From Marinomonas spartinae (GTDB taxonomy: Bacteria; Pseudomonadota; Gammaproteobacteria; Pseudomonadales; Marinomonadaceae), in NCBI RefSeq assembly GCF_016461715.1, contig NZ_JAEMUI010000034.1, forward strand, positions 1 to 34,811: a stretch of DNA of 34,811 bases. Direction: 5' to 3'. This document shows, piece after piece, positions 8,014 to 16,332 of this stretch. The translations under genes and the position numbers were made by a program. Position 1 is the first letter of the stretch, and each line of letters starts with the position of its first letter. The notes under the pieces are model-generated. The model did not search any database, had not been told where the DNA came from, and was given only the letters and a program-made list of their open reading frames with translations.

Positions 8014-8967
8014 CTACTGCTTATTCATTTCATCGAAATATTTTTTCGCACCAGGGTGCAGTGGAATGGGCGTATTGGGGGCGGTTTTCAGGGAGATTTT
8101 TTTCGCCAATGGATGCACTTTTCTTAACATATCGAGGTGATCAAAAATGGCTTTGGTAATGTTATAAATTTTCGTTTGATCGGCTTTGCCACTGGTGAAC
8201 AGAACCGCAGGATCATTGATCATGGTGACGGCTTTTTTCTGATCTGGGTAGGTGCCAGCGGGTAAAGAGTAAACTTGGTAGAAGGGGTATTTCTTGATCA
8301 ACGCATCGATACTTTCTTTACTGGCTGACAAGAGTGTCATGTGGCGTTGTGAGTCCAAGTCAATCAATGACGCTGTTGGCGCGCCAGCCAAAACGACCGC
8401 CGCATCGACTTGACCATTGATTAGGGCTTTTACTCCTTCTGTATAGGATAAAAAGCGTGGTGTAATGTCTTTAAACACACCATACTCTTTGAGTAAACGT
8501 GTGGCTAAAACAGCGGCGTTACTGCCCGGAGGTCCCATGCTGACGCGTTTGCCTTTTAGGTCTTTAAAATCTTTTATACCTGTGCCTTGAATGGTGGCGA
8601 CTTGTAATACCGCTGGATAAAGGTAGGCGATAGCCGCCACATCCAATTTCCCGCTTTTTTTAAATGGGCCAATGCCCTGTTTGGCTTCATATAAGGTGGA
8701 AGAGGAGGATAACCCCAGCGTCATTTGACCTGCGGCCACACGATAATTGTTTTCGATTGATGCCCCTGTGACTTCGGCGCGGGCGGTGGCGTTAGGCATG
8801 TATGTATTGATGATTTGGGAAATGCCTGCCCCCATGACGTAAAAGAGACCACCTGTCCCGCCGGTACCAATAGAGATTCGTTCTGTGGCAAGGGCTGGTG
8901 TGGCGATCAGTGTGCTGCAAAGCGCACCAACGATAACGGCTTTGTTAAACCATGCTTTCATAGACAT
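8014..8967 (-). CDS. TAXI family TRAP transporter solute receptor
   Basis: This periplasmic solute-binding protein delivers substrate to the fused TRAP permease encoded 10 bp downstream. The N-terminus has a Sec signal peptide (a lysine-containing start, a hydrophobic run AVIVGALCSTLIATPALA, with a cut expected after PALA). The mature protein begins with ISIGTGGTGGLFYVMG, the TAXI hallmark. GPPGSNAAVLATRLL and GQVDAAVVLAGAPTASL are also typical. The ATG at 8967 is preferred over the TTG at 8979, because GGAG lies six bases before it and within the longer reading. It gives 317 residues. A direct repeat with an 11-bp period lies just upstream and probably controls the gene. Ligands known for this family include glutamate and other organic acids, but none can be assigned here. 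Confidence 0.92.
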   Translation of the reverse strand: MSMKAWFNKAVIVGALCSTLIATPALATERISIGTGGTGGLFYVMGAGISQIINTYMPNATARAEVTGASIENNYRVAAGQMTLGLSSSSTLYEAKQGIGPFKKSGKLDVAAIAYLYPAVLQVATIQGTGIKDFKDLKGKRVSMGPPGSNAAVLATRLLKEYGVFKDITPRFLSYTEGVKALINGQVDAAVVLAGAPTASLIDLDSQRHMTLLSASKESIDALIKKYPFYQVYSLPAGTYPDQKKAVTMINDPAVLFTSGKADQTKIYNITKAIFDHLDMLRKVHPLAKKISLKTAPNTPIPLHPGAKKYFDEMNKQ

Positions 8968-9010
8968 AAGATGCTCCAAGGATCGATATTATTGTTATTT
9001 TCCTTAGGGC

Positions 9011-9043
9011 AGTGTATGACAGAAACCTTTCACGAACCTTTCA
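9011..9043 (-). promoter_or_regulatory. Tandem 9-bp repeat with 11-bp period before the TAXI receptor: probable response-regulator box
   Basis: AACCTTTCA occurs at 9024-9032 and again at 9035-9043 on the plus strand (TGAAAGGTT twice on the coding strand of the receptor gene). The period of 11 bp places both copies on the same DNA face, as in the half-sites of OmpR/PhoB-family regulators. A -10-like TACACT lies on the minus strand at 9016-9011, a few bases downstream of the repeat. An OmpR-type regulator is encoded in the same block, at 11587-12258, and is the obvious candidate to bind. Confidence 0.55.
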
Positions 9044-9066
9044 TGGGGCTGACAGTTTGCTTGTCA

Positions 9067-10164
9067 TTATTGAGACAGTGGCGTAGAGGAACCTAAAGCC
9101 TCATCCCATTCATCGTAGATGAGCTGCTTTTTAGCGGAGTCTGTTTGGATCAACAGTTCAAGGCCTAAAGGAATCGGACGGAAAATACCATGAGGCAATT
9201 TTTGTAAGGCCTGACGACTATTCTGCCCCGTTATATGATGATCTAAAGGTGTGATGCCAGAGGCTTCGAGTAAGCTTTGCCCATGATGAGACAGTAAAAA
9301 ATCGATAAAAGATTTGGCGGTTTTGGGGTGTGCTGTCTGTCGGTTGATAAAAGCAGTTCGCATGATAATGCTTGTGTAGTCGGTGGGCATTAAGGTGACA
9401 ATCCATGGGTATTTTTTGCTCCATTGAAAGGCATAAGAACCAACAAGATTGTAGGCAATAAACAGGTCACCTTTTAACAAGGCTTCAAGCATGGTGTGCG
9501 TGTCGGTATAGAGTTGCGCTTTATGATTGCCAAACGCTTCTAATAAGCGCCCATAGGTGCGAGATTGCTGGCTATCGTATGACCAGGCCAAATAGCCAAG
9601 TCCGACTTTTTTGATATCAAAGAGGCCGATTTTGCCGTCTAAAAGATGGTCTTTGTCCCGTATTAAGGTGAGTAATTGTTCGCGGCTGGTGGGCAGCGGG
9701 GAACCAGTAAGAATGTCAGTATTGATGACCATTACAATGGGCTCATAAGTAAAGCCGAAGAGCTCTTGTCGCCATTGTGAATCCATTGGTAGAGACTGAG
9801 GCGGCGGTGAGTCGTTGCGTAAAGCGAAGCCATCGTTGACCAGTTTAAATTGTAAATCCATGGCAGGACTCATCATAATGTCTGGCCGTTCTTGTGGGGC
9901 GTCTAAAAAGGTCTGGTAAAGGGCATTGGTATTCAACTCGGTATATTGAATCTGAGTATGAGGATGTTGCGCTATAAATGCCCTAAAAAGAGGGGCAATT
10001 AGGGCGTGATCTAGCGCACCGTGAACTGTTAAAAGGACGGTTTGCTTGGCTAAACTTGGGTAGCTATAGGTGTCGGTGGTATTGGAAGGCGAGGGAGTGG
10101 ACGGTTGCGAGTCAGCCCCAGAGGCGATAAAACAGCAAAACAAAAAAGCTAAGTAATATTTCAT
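9067..10164 (-). CDS. Periplasmic binding protein co-transcribed with a two-component system
   Basis: This is a 365-residue periplasmic substrate-binding protein of the type seen with ABC iron/spermidine transporters (AfuA/FbpA-like fold). It has a Sec signal peptide (hydrophobic run LAFLFCCFIASG, cut near residue 18). The mature part shows LLTVHGALDHALIAPLFRAF at the N-lobe start, then RPDIMMSPAMD and FTYEPIVMVINTD at the expected hinge positions. No ABC permease or ATPase is nearby. Its start overlaps the histidine kinase stop by four bases (ATGA), which implies translational coupling. I infer that it serves as a ligand sensor or co-receptor for the kinase rather than as a transporter part. 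A role as a second receptor delivering to TRAP is unlikely, because it is a different fold family from TAXI receptors. The ligand is unknown. Confidence 0.8.
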   Translation of the reverse strand: MKYYLAFLFCCFIASGADSQPSTPSPSNTTDTYSYPSLAKQTVLLTVHGALDHALIAPLFRAFIAQHPHTQIQYTELNTNALYQTFLDAPQERPDIMMSPAMDLQFKLVNDGFALRNDSPPPQSLPMDSQWRQELFGFTYEPIVMVINTDILTGSPLPTSREQLLTLIRDKDHLLDGKIGLFDIKKVGLGYLAWSYDSQQSRTYGRLLEAFGNHKAQLYTDTHTMLEALLKGDLFIAYNLVGSYAFQWSKKYPWIVTLMPTDYTSIIMRTAFINRQTAHPKTAKSFIDFLLSHHGQSLLEASGITPLDHHITGQNSRQALQKLPHGIFRPIPLGLELLIQTDSAKKQLIYDEWDEALGSSTPLSQ

Positions 10165-11594
10165 TGTTTTGATTCCTCAACGCAAAGGAACACAATCTCA
10201 ACAATTAACCCTGTCGGTTGATTATCTTTTAGGTGAAAGGTGGCTTTGTGGTGCTCTGCTACCTCTTTGGCAATGGAGAGACCAATCCCCGAACCCGCCG
10301 CCACATTATCCGCGCTTCTGTAAAAATACTCGAAGATATGAAGTTTATCCTCATCACAGACACCAACCCCCTGATCCCGTATTTGCAGCGTTGCTTGGTT
10401 GGACAATGCTTGATTGGACGCCGTTGATTGGGTCATCAATTCCACTTCCACCGTGCCATATTCGGGGCTGTATTTAACGGCGTTTTCAATGATGTTGTGC
10501 AGCATTTGTTTGAGGGCAAATTCATCCCCCAAAATATTGGTTTTAGCGTCACCTACGTAAGCAATTTCGACGTGTTTTTCTAATGCCCAGACAACAAGTT
10601 CGCGGCAAGTGTCTTTGATTAACTCATCCAAAGAGAGGAATGAGAAGGGGTGACTTTGAAAGCGGTGTGTTAGGGTGGCTCTGTTTAACAATTGATTGAC
10701 GGTTTGGGTTAGCAATTGGCTGCTTTCTAATATGTTTTCCAGTTGTTGTTTTCTAAGGGCTGCATCTTTTTCATCTAGGGCATTTTGGGCTTGTGAGATG
10801 AGCCCGGCAAGCGGCGTTCTAATCTGATGGGCGGACTCGGCCGTGAAGCGTTCTAAACGTTGTAAGGTGTTATCGAGCTGGGCCATAAAGTAATTAATAC
10901 TACCGACTAGTGGCGCAATTTCGCTCGGCACATGGATATCTAATGCCGACAGATCTAAAGAAGAGCGTTCGGTTATCGCTTGCTTGATGGATTGAAGAGG
11001 GCGCAGCACTTGCCAAATCACAAACAGTAATAACAGCATGGTGATAATGAAAAAGACACTAACAAACTGCAGGGCGATTTGGTTGAACTCTTTAGCGGCT
11101 TTTGCGCGGGCTTCCATGGTTTGTCCTACGATTACAAATACGGTTTTGCTCTTATCCGCCTCCAGCAATCGCTTGCTTAAAATAATAAAACGCACCCGCT
11201 CACCACGGTAGTTTGATTCATAATAAAGGGGCTTTATCGGTTGATTCTGTTGCGACTCTCTGATGAGTTGGGGAAAGGGAATATCCGGTAAATCTTTGTA
11301 GCCAGTCAAAACTTGGTACTGAGTATTCATAATGGAATAGAAGGCTCGGTCGGAGCTGGATAACGACAGGGTCTCAAAGGCCGATATGGGTAAGTCGATG
11401 ATGACTTTGCCGTTAACTAAGGTGATATTCTCCGCCATTTGCAATGCCGCGCCGTAAAGTAGCCGGTCATAGGATATTTTTGTGGTGCGGTTGGCATAAA
11501 TGTGTGCTCCCCAGAGCGCGAGGCTACTGATGAAGAGTAAGACGATGAAGGTCATGACTAATAATTGTCGACGCAATGATCGAGTTTTAATCAT
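10161..11594 (-). CDS. Sensor histidine kinase (TctE-like, OmpR-partner type)
   Basis: This is a 477-residue inner-membrane histidine kinase. A first membrane segment (about 10-32) and a second (about 172-197) flank a periplasmic domain of about 135 residues that resembles the two-component sensor N-domain of TctE/QseC-like kinases. A HAMP-like linker follows. The H-box is AESAHQIRTPL with phospho-acceptor H256; most relatives have E where this protein has Q257. The ATPase has N371 in NIIENAVKYS, DQGVG at 407-411 and GSGIGLS at 434-440. The gene overlaps the response regulator stop by eight bases and the binding protein start by four, so all three are one transcriptional unit. The likely input is the liganded binding protein encoded downstream; the likely output is the TRAP genes. 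Confidence 0.9.
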   Translation of the reverse strand: MIKTRSLRRQLLVMTFIVLLFISSLALWGAHIYANRTTKISYDRLLYGAALQMAENITLVNGKVIIDLPISAFETLSLSSSDRAFYSIMNTQYQVLTGYKDLPDIPFPQLIRESQQNQPIKPLYYESNYRGERVRFIILSKRLLEADKSKTVFVIVGQTMEARAKAAKEFNQIALQFVSVFFIITMLLLLFVIWQVLRPLQSIKQAITERSSLDLSALDIHVPSEIAPLVGSINYFMAQLDNTLQRLERFTAESAHQIRTPLAGLISQAQNALDEKDAALRKQQLENILESSQLLTQTVNQLLNRATLTHRFQSHPFSFLSLDELIKDTCRELVVWALEKHVEIAYVGDAKTNILGDEFALKQMLHNIIENAVKYSPEYGTVEVELMTQSTASNQALSNQATLQIRDQGVGVCDEDKLHIFEYFYRSADNVAAGSGIGLSIAKEVAEHHKATFHLKDNQPTGLIVEIVFLCVEESKQ

Positions 11595-12258
11595 GCCTTT
11601 TTTCCAGTAGGTAGCCTAATCCCCTAATAGTACGAATCTTAAAGTCGCTATCATGGAGCGATTTACGAAGACGGGCGACGTAGATTTCGATAACGCTGGT
11701 GTTAGGGTTATCATCAAAATTGTAGAGATGTTCGATCAGGGCTTCTTTGCTGAGCACTTTACCTGTATGCGTCATAAAGACTTCCAGTAAACGAAATTCT
11801 CGCTGTTTGATATCAATAGGCGTGCTATTCACGGTGACTTTACAGGCGTCCAGATCAAGCGAGACGTTGCCATATTCAATGGTATTGAGGGTTTGTCCAT
11901 GACTTCGACGCAGTAAGGCTCGGCAACGTGCTTCTAATTCGCCAAAATCAAAGGGCTTAGTCAGGTAATCGTCGGCCCCCAAATCGAGCAGAGTAATTCT
12001 GTCCTCCACTTGGTTACGAGCCGTGAGAATGATGACGGGGGTATGAGCGTGTTTTTTTCTGAGGTTTGCCAGGATGTGATTGCCCGTTGTATCTGGCAAG
12101 TTGAGGTCTAATAACAATAAGTCGTATTGTTGTAAATCCAACATTTGTTGGGCGGTTTTACCGGTTGTGGCGAGATCGATGCCGTGGCCCATTCGACTCA
12201 TTCTTTGGCAAATGGCTTCACCGAGAATTTTATCGTCTTCTACTACTAAAATTCGCAT
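11587..12258 (-). CDS. OmpR/PhoB-family response regulator (TctD-like)
   Basis: This is a 223-residue DNA-binding response regulator. The receiver domain has the acidic pair D8/D9 in VVEDDK, phospho-acceptor D51 in LLLLDLNLPD, T79 and K101 in YLTKPF. The C-terminal winged helix ends with the usual IRTIRGLGYLLE. It is the first gene of the kinase/binding-protein unit and overlaps the kinase by eight bases. The start at 12258 gives the expected N-terminus MRILVVEDD, though the ribosome site is weak. The 11-bp-period repeat upstream of the TAXI receptor is a plausible target, and the 12-bp palindrome at 12324-12335 may mark its own promoter. Confidence 0.93.
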   Translation of the reverse strand: MRILVVEDDKILGEAICQRMSRMGHGIDLATTGKTAQQMLDLQQYDLLLLDLNLPDTTGNHILANLRKKHAHTPVIILTARNQVEDRITLLDLGADDYLTKPFDFGELEARCRALLRRSHGQTLNTIEYGNVSLDLDACKVTVNSTPIDIKQREFRLLEVFMTHTGKVLSKEALIEHLYNFDDNPNTSVIEIYVARLRKSLHDSDFKIRTIRGLGYLLEKRHD

Positions 12259-12323
12259 GATTCATCACTTTTTATTTACCCTTCATAAGGCTTTGTTTTT
12301 ATATTTTTCGTCGTTACTTAGCG

Positions 12324-12335
12324 TATCTTAAGATA
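12324..12335. promoter_or_regulatory. 12-bp perfect palindrome upstream of the response regulator
   Basis: TATCTTAAGATA is a perfect palindrome 66 bp before the response-regulator start, inside the 251-bp divergent region shared with poxB. It may be an operator. It does not resemble the 11-bp-period repeat found before the TAXI gene, so a different factor would bind. The rest of 12259-12509 holds only the promoter candidate for poxB. Confidence 0.3.
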
Positions 12336-12386
12336 AAAAATGCCCTAATACCTATACATTCGCATAAAAACCGCTTCGCTTGTCTG

Positions 12387-12415
12387 TTGACCGCCTCTTA
12401 CTTTTTCCCTATTTG
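12387..12415 (+). promoter_or_regulatory. Weak sigma-70-like promoter candidate for poxB
   Basis: TTGACC at 12387-12392 and TATTTG at 12410-12415 are separated by 17 bp. The -35 element is good and the -10 is poor. A stationary-phase promoter with no clear -35 would also be possible, as for poxB in enterics. Confidence 0.25.
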
Positions 12416-12509
12416 AAGATATGTAGATAATATCAACTTTAGGGTGCAGGCTGGATGCGAATAGCCCATTATAAAAAGCATCTATCATGACCGTAAGGAG
12501 TAAGTAGAG

Positions 12510-14222
12510 ATGAGCAAGTCTGTTTCCGATATCATTGTTGATACCCTAAGTGAGGCGGGTGCTAAGCGCTGTTATGGCATCGTTGGCGATACCATTAACC
12601 ACTTTACTGACGTTCTCAGTCGGTCTGATATTGATTGGGTGCATGTGCGCCATGAAGAAGTGGGGGCCATGGCCGCTGGTGGCGAAGCTTATATGACGGG
12701 GCAGTTAGCATTGTGCGCAGGAACATGCGGTCCAGGCAGCTTGCACTTCATTAATGGTATTTTCGAAAGCCATCGTAACGGCTCGCCTATGGTGTTGATT
12801 GCTTCTCAGGTGGATCGTCGGCAAGAGGGTCTGAACTTTCCTCAAGAAGTGGATCAAAAAGCCCTTTATGATCAATGCTCTGTGTTTTGTGAACGCATTT
12901 CTCATCCAGACCAAGCGCGTCGCATTACGGTTCAAGCAGCGCAAGCGGCACTGACAAAAAACGGGGTAGCGGTGATTGTCGTCAATGGCGATATGTTCCA
13001 AGAAAAAGTGGCTAATGATGTCAATTGGCGGGTACATACCGCTAAACCAACCATTCGTCCTAATCCTTCTGAAATCGCTGAATTAGCCACCATGATTGAC
13101 AATGCAGAGCGGGTTACCTTGTACGCTGGCATTGGCGCAAAGCATGCCTGCGAAGAATTGATTGAGCTGGCGGAGTTATTAAAAGCCCCCATTGTTCACA
13201 GTTCTCGCTCGAAAGAATTTATTGAGCCTAACAACCCTTATCAAGTAGGAATGACAGGAATTTTAGGCAACCGTGCGGGGATGGAGGCGGTCATGGATTG
13301 TGACTTGTTAATCTGTCTTGGTACCGATTTCGCTTATAGCCAGTTTTATCCAGAGAAAGCCAAAATCGTTCAAATTGATATTGATGCCAGACATTTAGGT
13401 AAACGTAGCCCCATCGATCTTGGTCTAGTGGGGGACGTTGCAGATTCTCTCCAAGCTTTGCTACCAAAACTTACGCCGAAAAACGATCAAGCCCATTTAG
13501 ACAAAGCGTTAACGCAATGGAAAAAAGACAAAGCGGAGTACGTGCAAGAGGCGGAATCTGGACAATCATTGATCCATCCACAAACCGTCGCTCATACCTT
13601 GGATAAACTGGCAGCAGACGACGCCATTTTCACGGCTGATGGTGGTTCGCCCATGGTGTGGTTATTACGCCATTTAACTGCGACGGGGAAACGCCGTTTT
13701 TTAACCAGTCTGCTCCACGGCACTATGGCCAATGCTTATCCGCAAGCGCTGGGGATTGCTAACGCCTACCCAGATCGACAAGTGATCGCCATGTGTGGTG
13801 ATGGGGGAATGAGTATGCTAATGGGAGATTTATTAACACTGGTTCAGGAAAATATTCCCGTTAAATTGCTGATTTTTAACAATGAATCCCTTGGTTTTGT
13901 TGAAATGGAGCAACGTGTTGAAGGCTTGTTGGATGCCTTTACTGGTTTGAAAAATCCTGACTTTTCAAACCTAGCGCAAACGCTAGGTTTAGAAGGGTTC
14001 CGAGTGGATAAAACCGATCAGTTGGAAGAAGCCATGCAACAGTGGTTAGACACCGATAAACCTGCTCTATTGGATGTCAGAGTCAGCCGAATGGAGCTGG
14101 TGATGCCGCCGAAGATTGAAGCGTCTCAGGTCATGTCGACGGCCATGTTTGGCATTAAAGCCGTTCTAAATGGTCGTACAGATGAAGTGGTCTCGTTAAT
14201 ACGTGATAACTTTGTCCGTTAA
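12510..14222 (+). CDS. poxB: Pyruvate dehydrogenase (quinone), PoxB
   Basis: This thiamine-diphosphate and FAD enzyme decarboxylates pyruvate to acetate and CO2 and reduces ubiquinone at the membrane. The length of 570 residues matches E. coli PoxB (572), with high similarity throughout. The ThDP-activating glutamate is E50 in VRHEEVGAMAAG. CAGTCGPGSLHFINGIF is the conserved pyrimidine-domain loop. The ThDP/Mg motif begins GDGG at 430-433 and ends with IFNN. The C-terminus (AVLNGRTDEVVSLIRDNFVR) keeps the amphipathic lipid-binding helix seen in PoxB. AAGGAG at 12492-12497 precedes the ATG at a slightly long distance, and AGAG lies closer. It is a single-gene unit, divergent from the response regulator. 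Acetolactate synthase is excluded by the C-terminal helix and the PoxB-specific similarity. Confidence 0.92.
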   Translation: MSKSVSDIIVDTLSEAGAKRCYGIVGDTINHFTDVLSRSDIDWVHVRHEEVGAMAAGGEAYMTGQLALCAGTCGPGSLHFINGIFESHRNGSPMVLIASQVDRRQEGLNFPQEVDQKALYDQCSVFCERISHPDQARRITVQAAQAALTKNGVAVIVVNGDMFQEKVANDVNWRVHTAKPTIRPNPSEIAELATMIDNAERVTLYAGIGAKHACEELIELAELLKAPIVHSSRSKEFIEPNNPYQVGMTGILGNRAGMEAVMDCDLLICLGTDFAYSQFYPEKAKIVQIDIDARHLGKRSPIDLGLVGDVADSLQALLPKLTPKNDQAHLDKALTQWKKDKAEYVQEAESGQSLIHPQTVAHTLDKLAADDAIFTADGGSPMVWLLRHLTATGKRRFLTSLLHGTMANAYPQALGIANAYPDRQVIAMCGDGGMSMLMGDLLTLVQENIPVKLLIFNNESLGFVEMEQRVEGLLDAFTGLKNPDFSNLAQTLGLEGFRVDKTDQLEEAMQQWLDTDKPALLDVRVSRMELVMPPKIEASQVMSTAMFGIKAVLNGRTDEVVSLIRDNFVR

Positions 14223-14257
14223 GGTCGATTATCCTGTTTGAATAAAATCGTAAGCAT

Positions 14258-14294
14258 CAACAAAGACGTCAATCAATGTCTGGCGTCTTTGTTG
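14258..14294. repeat. 11-bp inverted repeat at the poxB/polygalacturonase junction
   Basis: CAACAAAGACG (14258-14268) pairs with CGTCTTTGTTG (14284-14294) around a 15-base loop that contains the stop codon of the polygalacturonase gene. It may end both convergent transcripts, but neither side has a strong T-run, so it is not a classical intrinsic terminator. Confidence 0.5.
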
Positions 14295-16053
14295 AAACCT
14301 CTTTGCCATCGACGGTAACGCCGGATACATGGCGGAAATGCCAAGGGCTTGTGCCTTTTTTCAAGTGAGAAAAGGTGACGTTATTAAACTGGCTGTCTAG
14401 CAAATCTTCTATATCCGTTGGCATCACATTCTTCAGATGGACATCATTGAAATAGATATTTTTATGATAAGAAGAATGTGTAAAGCCGGTGAGGATTTGA
14501 ATGGAGGGCTTTTTCCCTGCGATGCCGTCCACGGACACATGGTTAATGCTAAAGTCAGAGAACTGTGCGGGGGTACTGGCGGGCTGATACTGGGTTACTT
14601 CGTTTGGGTCGCCATATTGAAGGGTCAGTAAAAAGGCTTGATCCGCTAAGTCTGACAGGGCCGTATTACGAAAAATTACATCAGAGGCACCGCCGCCTAT
14701 AGCATCGCTGCTTTTGGCTCGCAGGCCTATATCGGTTTTCACCATGACATTATTTTCCGCCATAATATGCTTAATACCAGAGCCTGTTCGACTGCCTAAG
14801 ACAACGCCACCATGGGCGTGATAGATAAAGTTATTAAAGAGCCAAGCCCCGTTTACGCCCTGTTCGGACGCGGCTTTAGCGCCTGCTCCTGCGGCAAAAT
14901 TAATGGCGTCGTCTCCCACATCGAAGTAGCTGTTCAACACCAAGGTATTTGTGCCTCGGCTGATATCGATGCCATCACCATTGTTGACATCATAGGTTTC
15001 CACTTTAATGCTGTTGTATGTCGCGTTTTTATTGCTGCTACTGACAATCGCATGGTTCGCTGGGTTACGAAGGGTGACACCTTCAACATACAGATTGGTT
15101 ACTTTTCTTAGGTAAACAAGGTTAGAACGCATGCTGCCATAGGCTTTATGAGCCGACATGCTGTGTTGAATACCGTTTTCGACTTGTGATTTGGCCAGTA
15201 AACCATAGTCCTTATAGAGCTTATTGCTGCCGTGTAAGTAGTGTGGTTGATCGTGCTGTAAATAGTTTTGATAACGATTGGCCGATTGTTTCCAGCCATT
15301 TCCATCAATAGTGCCGCTGCCGACAATGCGTATATTGGTGAATGTTTTACTGTCGGTAGCAGGGGATTGCAGAACATTGATTAAGGCTGAAGGGGTTTTG
15401 TTGATGATTGGGTAGTCATCAGCATGGCTTGAACCGAGTAACTTGGCACCTTTGGCGAGATGAAGAGTCATGTTGCTTTTTAGGTAAATAGCCCCTGTGA
15501 CAAAGGTGCCTGCTGGAATGGTGAGTTCACAGTGTGCTGGGCAACTGGCAATGGCCTGTTGAATGAAGTGTGTGTTGTCGGTTTTGCCATCCCCTTTTGC
15601 TCCAAAGGCGGTAATGTTGCGCTGGGTAGGGCGCGGGGTGGTTTTCAGTGTTAATACTTGGCTTGTGTTAAGTATTTTGCCGTTTTTATCCAGTGCCTGA
15701 ACCTGAAATTGATAGCTTGTATTAGGGGATAAATCGCTGATTTTAGCGCTTTGCCAAACGATTTTCTGGGTGAAGTCGCTTGGGTTGTTCTTGTAAAAGT
15801 GATCAATAAACGGCTTAGCAGCGGAGTAGATGTTGTGGCTTTTCGCCAGCCCGATAACATGACCGTTTTCTAAAATCTGATAAGCCTGAATGTCGGTAAT
15901 ATTGTCCGGTGGTGTCCAAGTCAAGAGGAGGCTATGGTCGTCGGCACTGGCGGCAGGGGATTGTATGTTAAGCCTCTCTGCTGCTTGAGCCATGCCTGCT
16001 AGAATGGTTAGGAGAGCTAGGCCTGTTCTGATAAAAGATACGATGTATTTCAT
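14269..16053 (-). CDS. Secreted exo-poly-alpha-galacturonosidase (GH28, PehX type)
   Basis: This pectin-degrading enzyme probably releases digalacturonate from the non-reducing end of polygalacturonate, as PehX does. A Sec signal peptide (LALLTILAGMAQA) precedes a fibronectin-III-like module (about 28-140), and then a right-handed beta-helix GH28 domain to the end. The catalytic acids are in NGDGID (D360) and GDDAIN (D381, D382), followed by HGGVVLGS with the conserved histidine. The length of 594 residues fits PehX (about 600). I chose the ATG at 16053 over the GTG at 16059, although the ribosome site is weak. No other pectin gene (kdg, ogl, pectate lyase) is in the window, so the gene stands alone between poxB and the amine genes. 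An operator-like inverted repeat lies upstream at 16175-16200. Confidence 0.88.
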   Translation of the reverse strand: MKYIVSFIRTGLALLTILAGMAQAAERLNIQSPAASADDHSLLLTWTPPDNITDIQAYQILENGHVIGLAKSHNIYSAAKPFIDHFYKNNPSDFTQKIVWQSAKISDLSPNTSYQFQVQALDKNGKILNTSQVLTLKTTPRPTQRNITAFGAKGDGKTDNTHFIQQAIASCPAHCELTIPAGTFVTGAIYLKSNMTLHLAKGAKLLGSSHADDYPIINKTPSALINVLQSPATDSKTFTNIRIVGSGTIDGNGWKQSANRYQNYLQHDQPHYLHGSNKLYKDYGLLAKSQVENGIQHSMSAHKAYGSMRSNLVYLRKVTNLYVEGVTLRNPANHAIVSSSNKNATYNSIKVETYDVNNGDGIDISRGTNTLVLNSYFDVGDDAINFAAGAGAKAASEQGVNGAWLFNNFIYHAHGGVVLGSRTGSGIKHIMAENNVMVKTDIGLRAKSSDAIGGGASDVIFRNTALSDLADQAFLLTLQYGDPNEVTQYQPASTPAQFSDFSINHVSVDGIAGKKPSIQILTGFTHSSYHKNIYFNDVHLKNVMPTDIEDLLDSQFNNVTFSHLKKGTSPWHFRHVSGVTVDGKEVSTKTPDID

Positions 16054-16174
16054 GGTCACTTAGTTATCATCCATTAGAGTTCTTTGGTTAGTCCATTATG
16101 ATTAAACGAGTAATCGCGTCCTATATTGCGGTTTTTTTTATGCTTGTTAATTGAGTTTACGTTTTTATGACAGA

Positions 16175-16200
16175 TTGTACTGTTTCTAAACACGGTACAA
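16175..16200. promoter_or_regulatory. Operator-like inverted repeat upstream of the polygalacturonase
   Basis: TTGTAC (16175-16180) pairs with GTACAA (16195-16200), and inside them TGTTT pairs with AAACA, with a 2-base asymmetry. It lies about 120-150 bp upstream of the polygalacturonase start. It could bind a LacI- or GntR-type pectin regulator. It does not closely match the KdgR box I know from enterobacteria. Confidence 0.3.
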
Positions 16201-16288
16201 GTATCACAACTAGATGATTCGAGGTGAGGGGAGTTTAGGGAGAGTGACGGCTAAAGCGTGGCTGCTAAAGAGTGACTAGAGAAAAGAT

Positions 16289-16318
16289 AAGGGCGAGTTG
16301 TTGTCGCTCGCCCTTTTT
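16289..16318. terminator. Hairpin terminator after the SpuC-like aminotransferase
   Basis: AAGGGCGAG (16289-16297) pairs with CTCGCCCTT (16307-16315) around a 9-base loop. A T-run follows on the plus strand and a T-rich tract (ATCTTTTC) on the minus strand. It closes the reverse aminotransferase transcript. Confidence 0.75.
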
Positions 16319-16332
16319 CGCTTCACTTATTC

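Noticed and set aside
12358..12462. ATTCGCAT and ATGCGAAT, inverted, 89 bp apart in the poxB promoter region.
   Set aside because: The copies are far apart and short; a chance match is likely.
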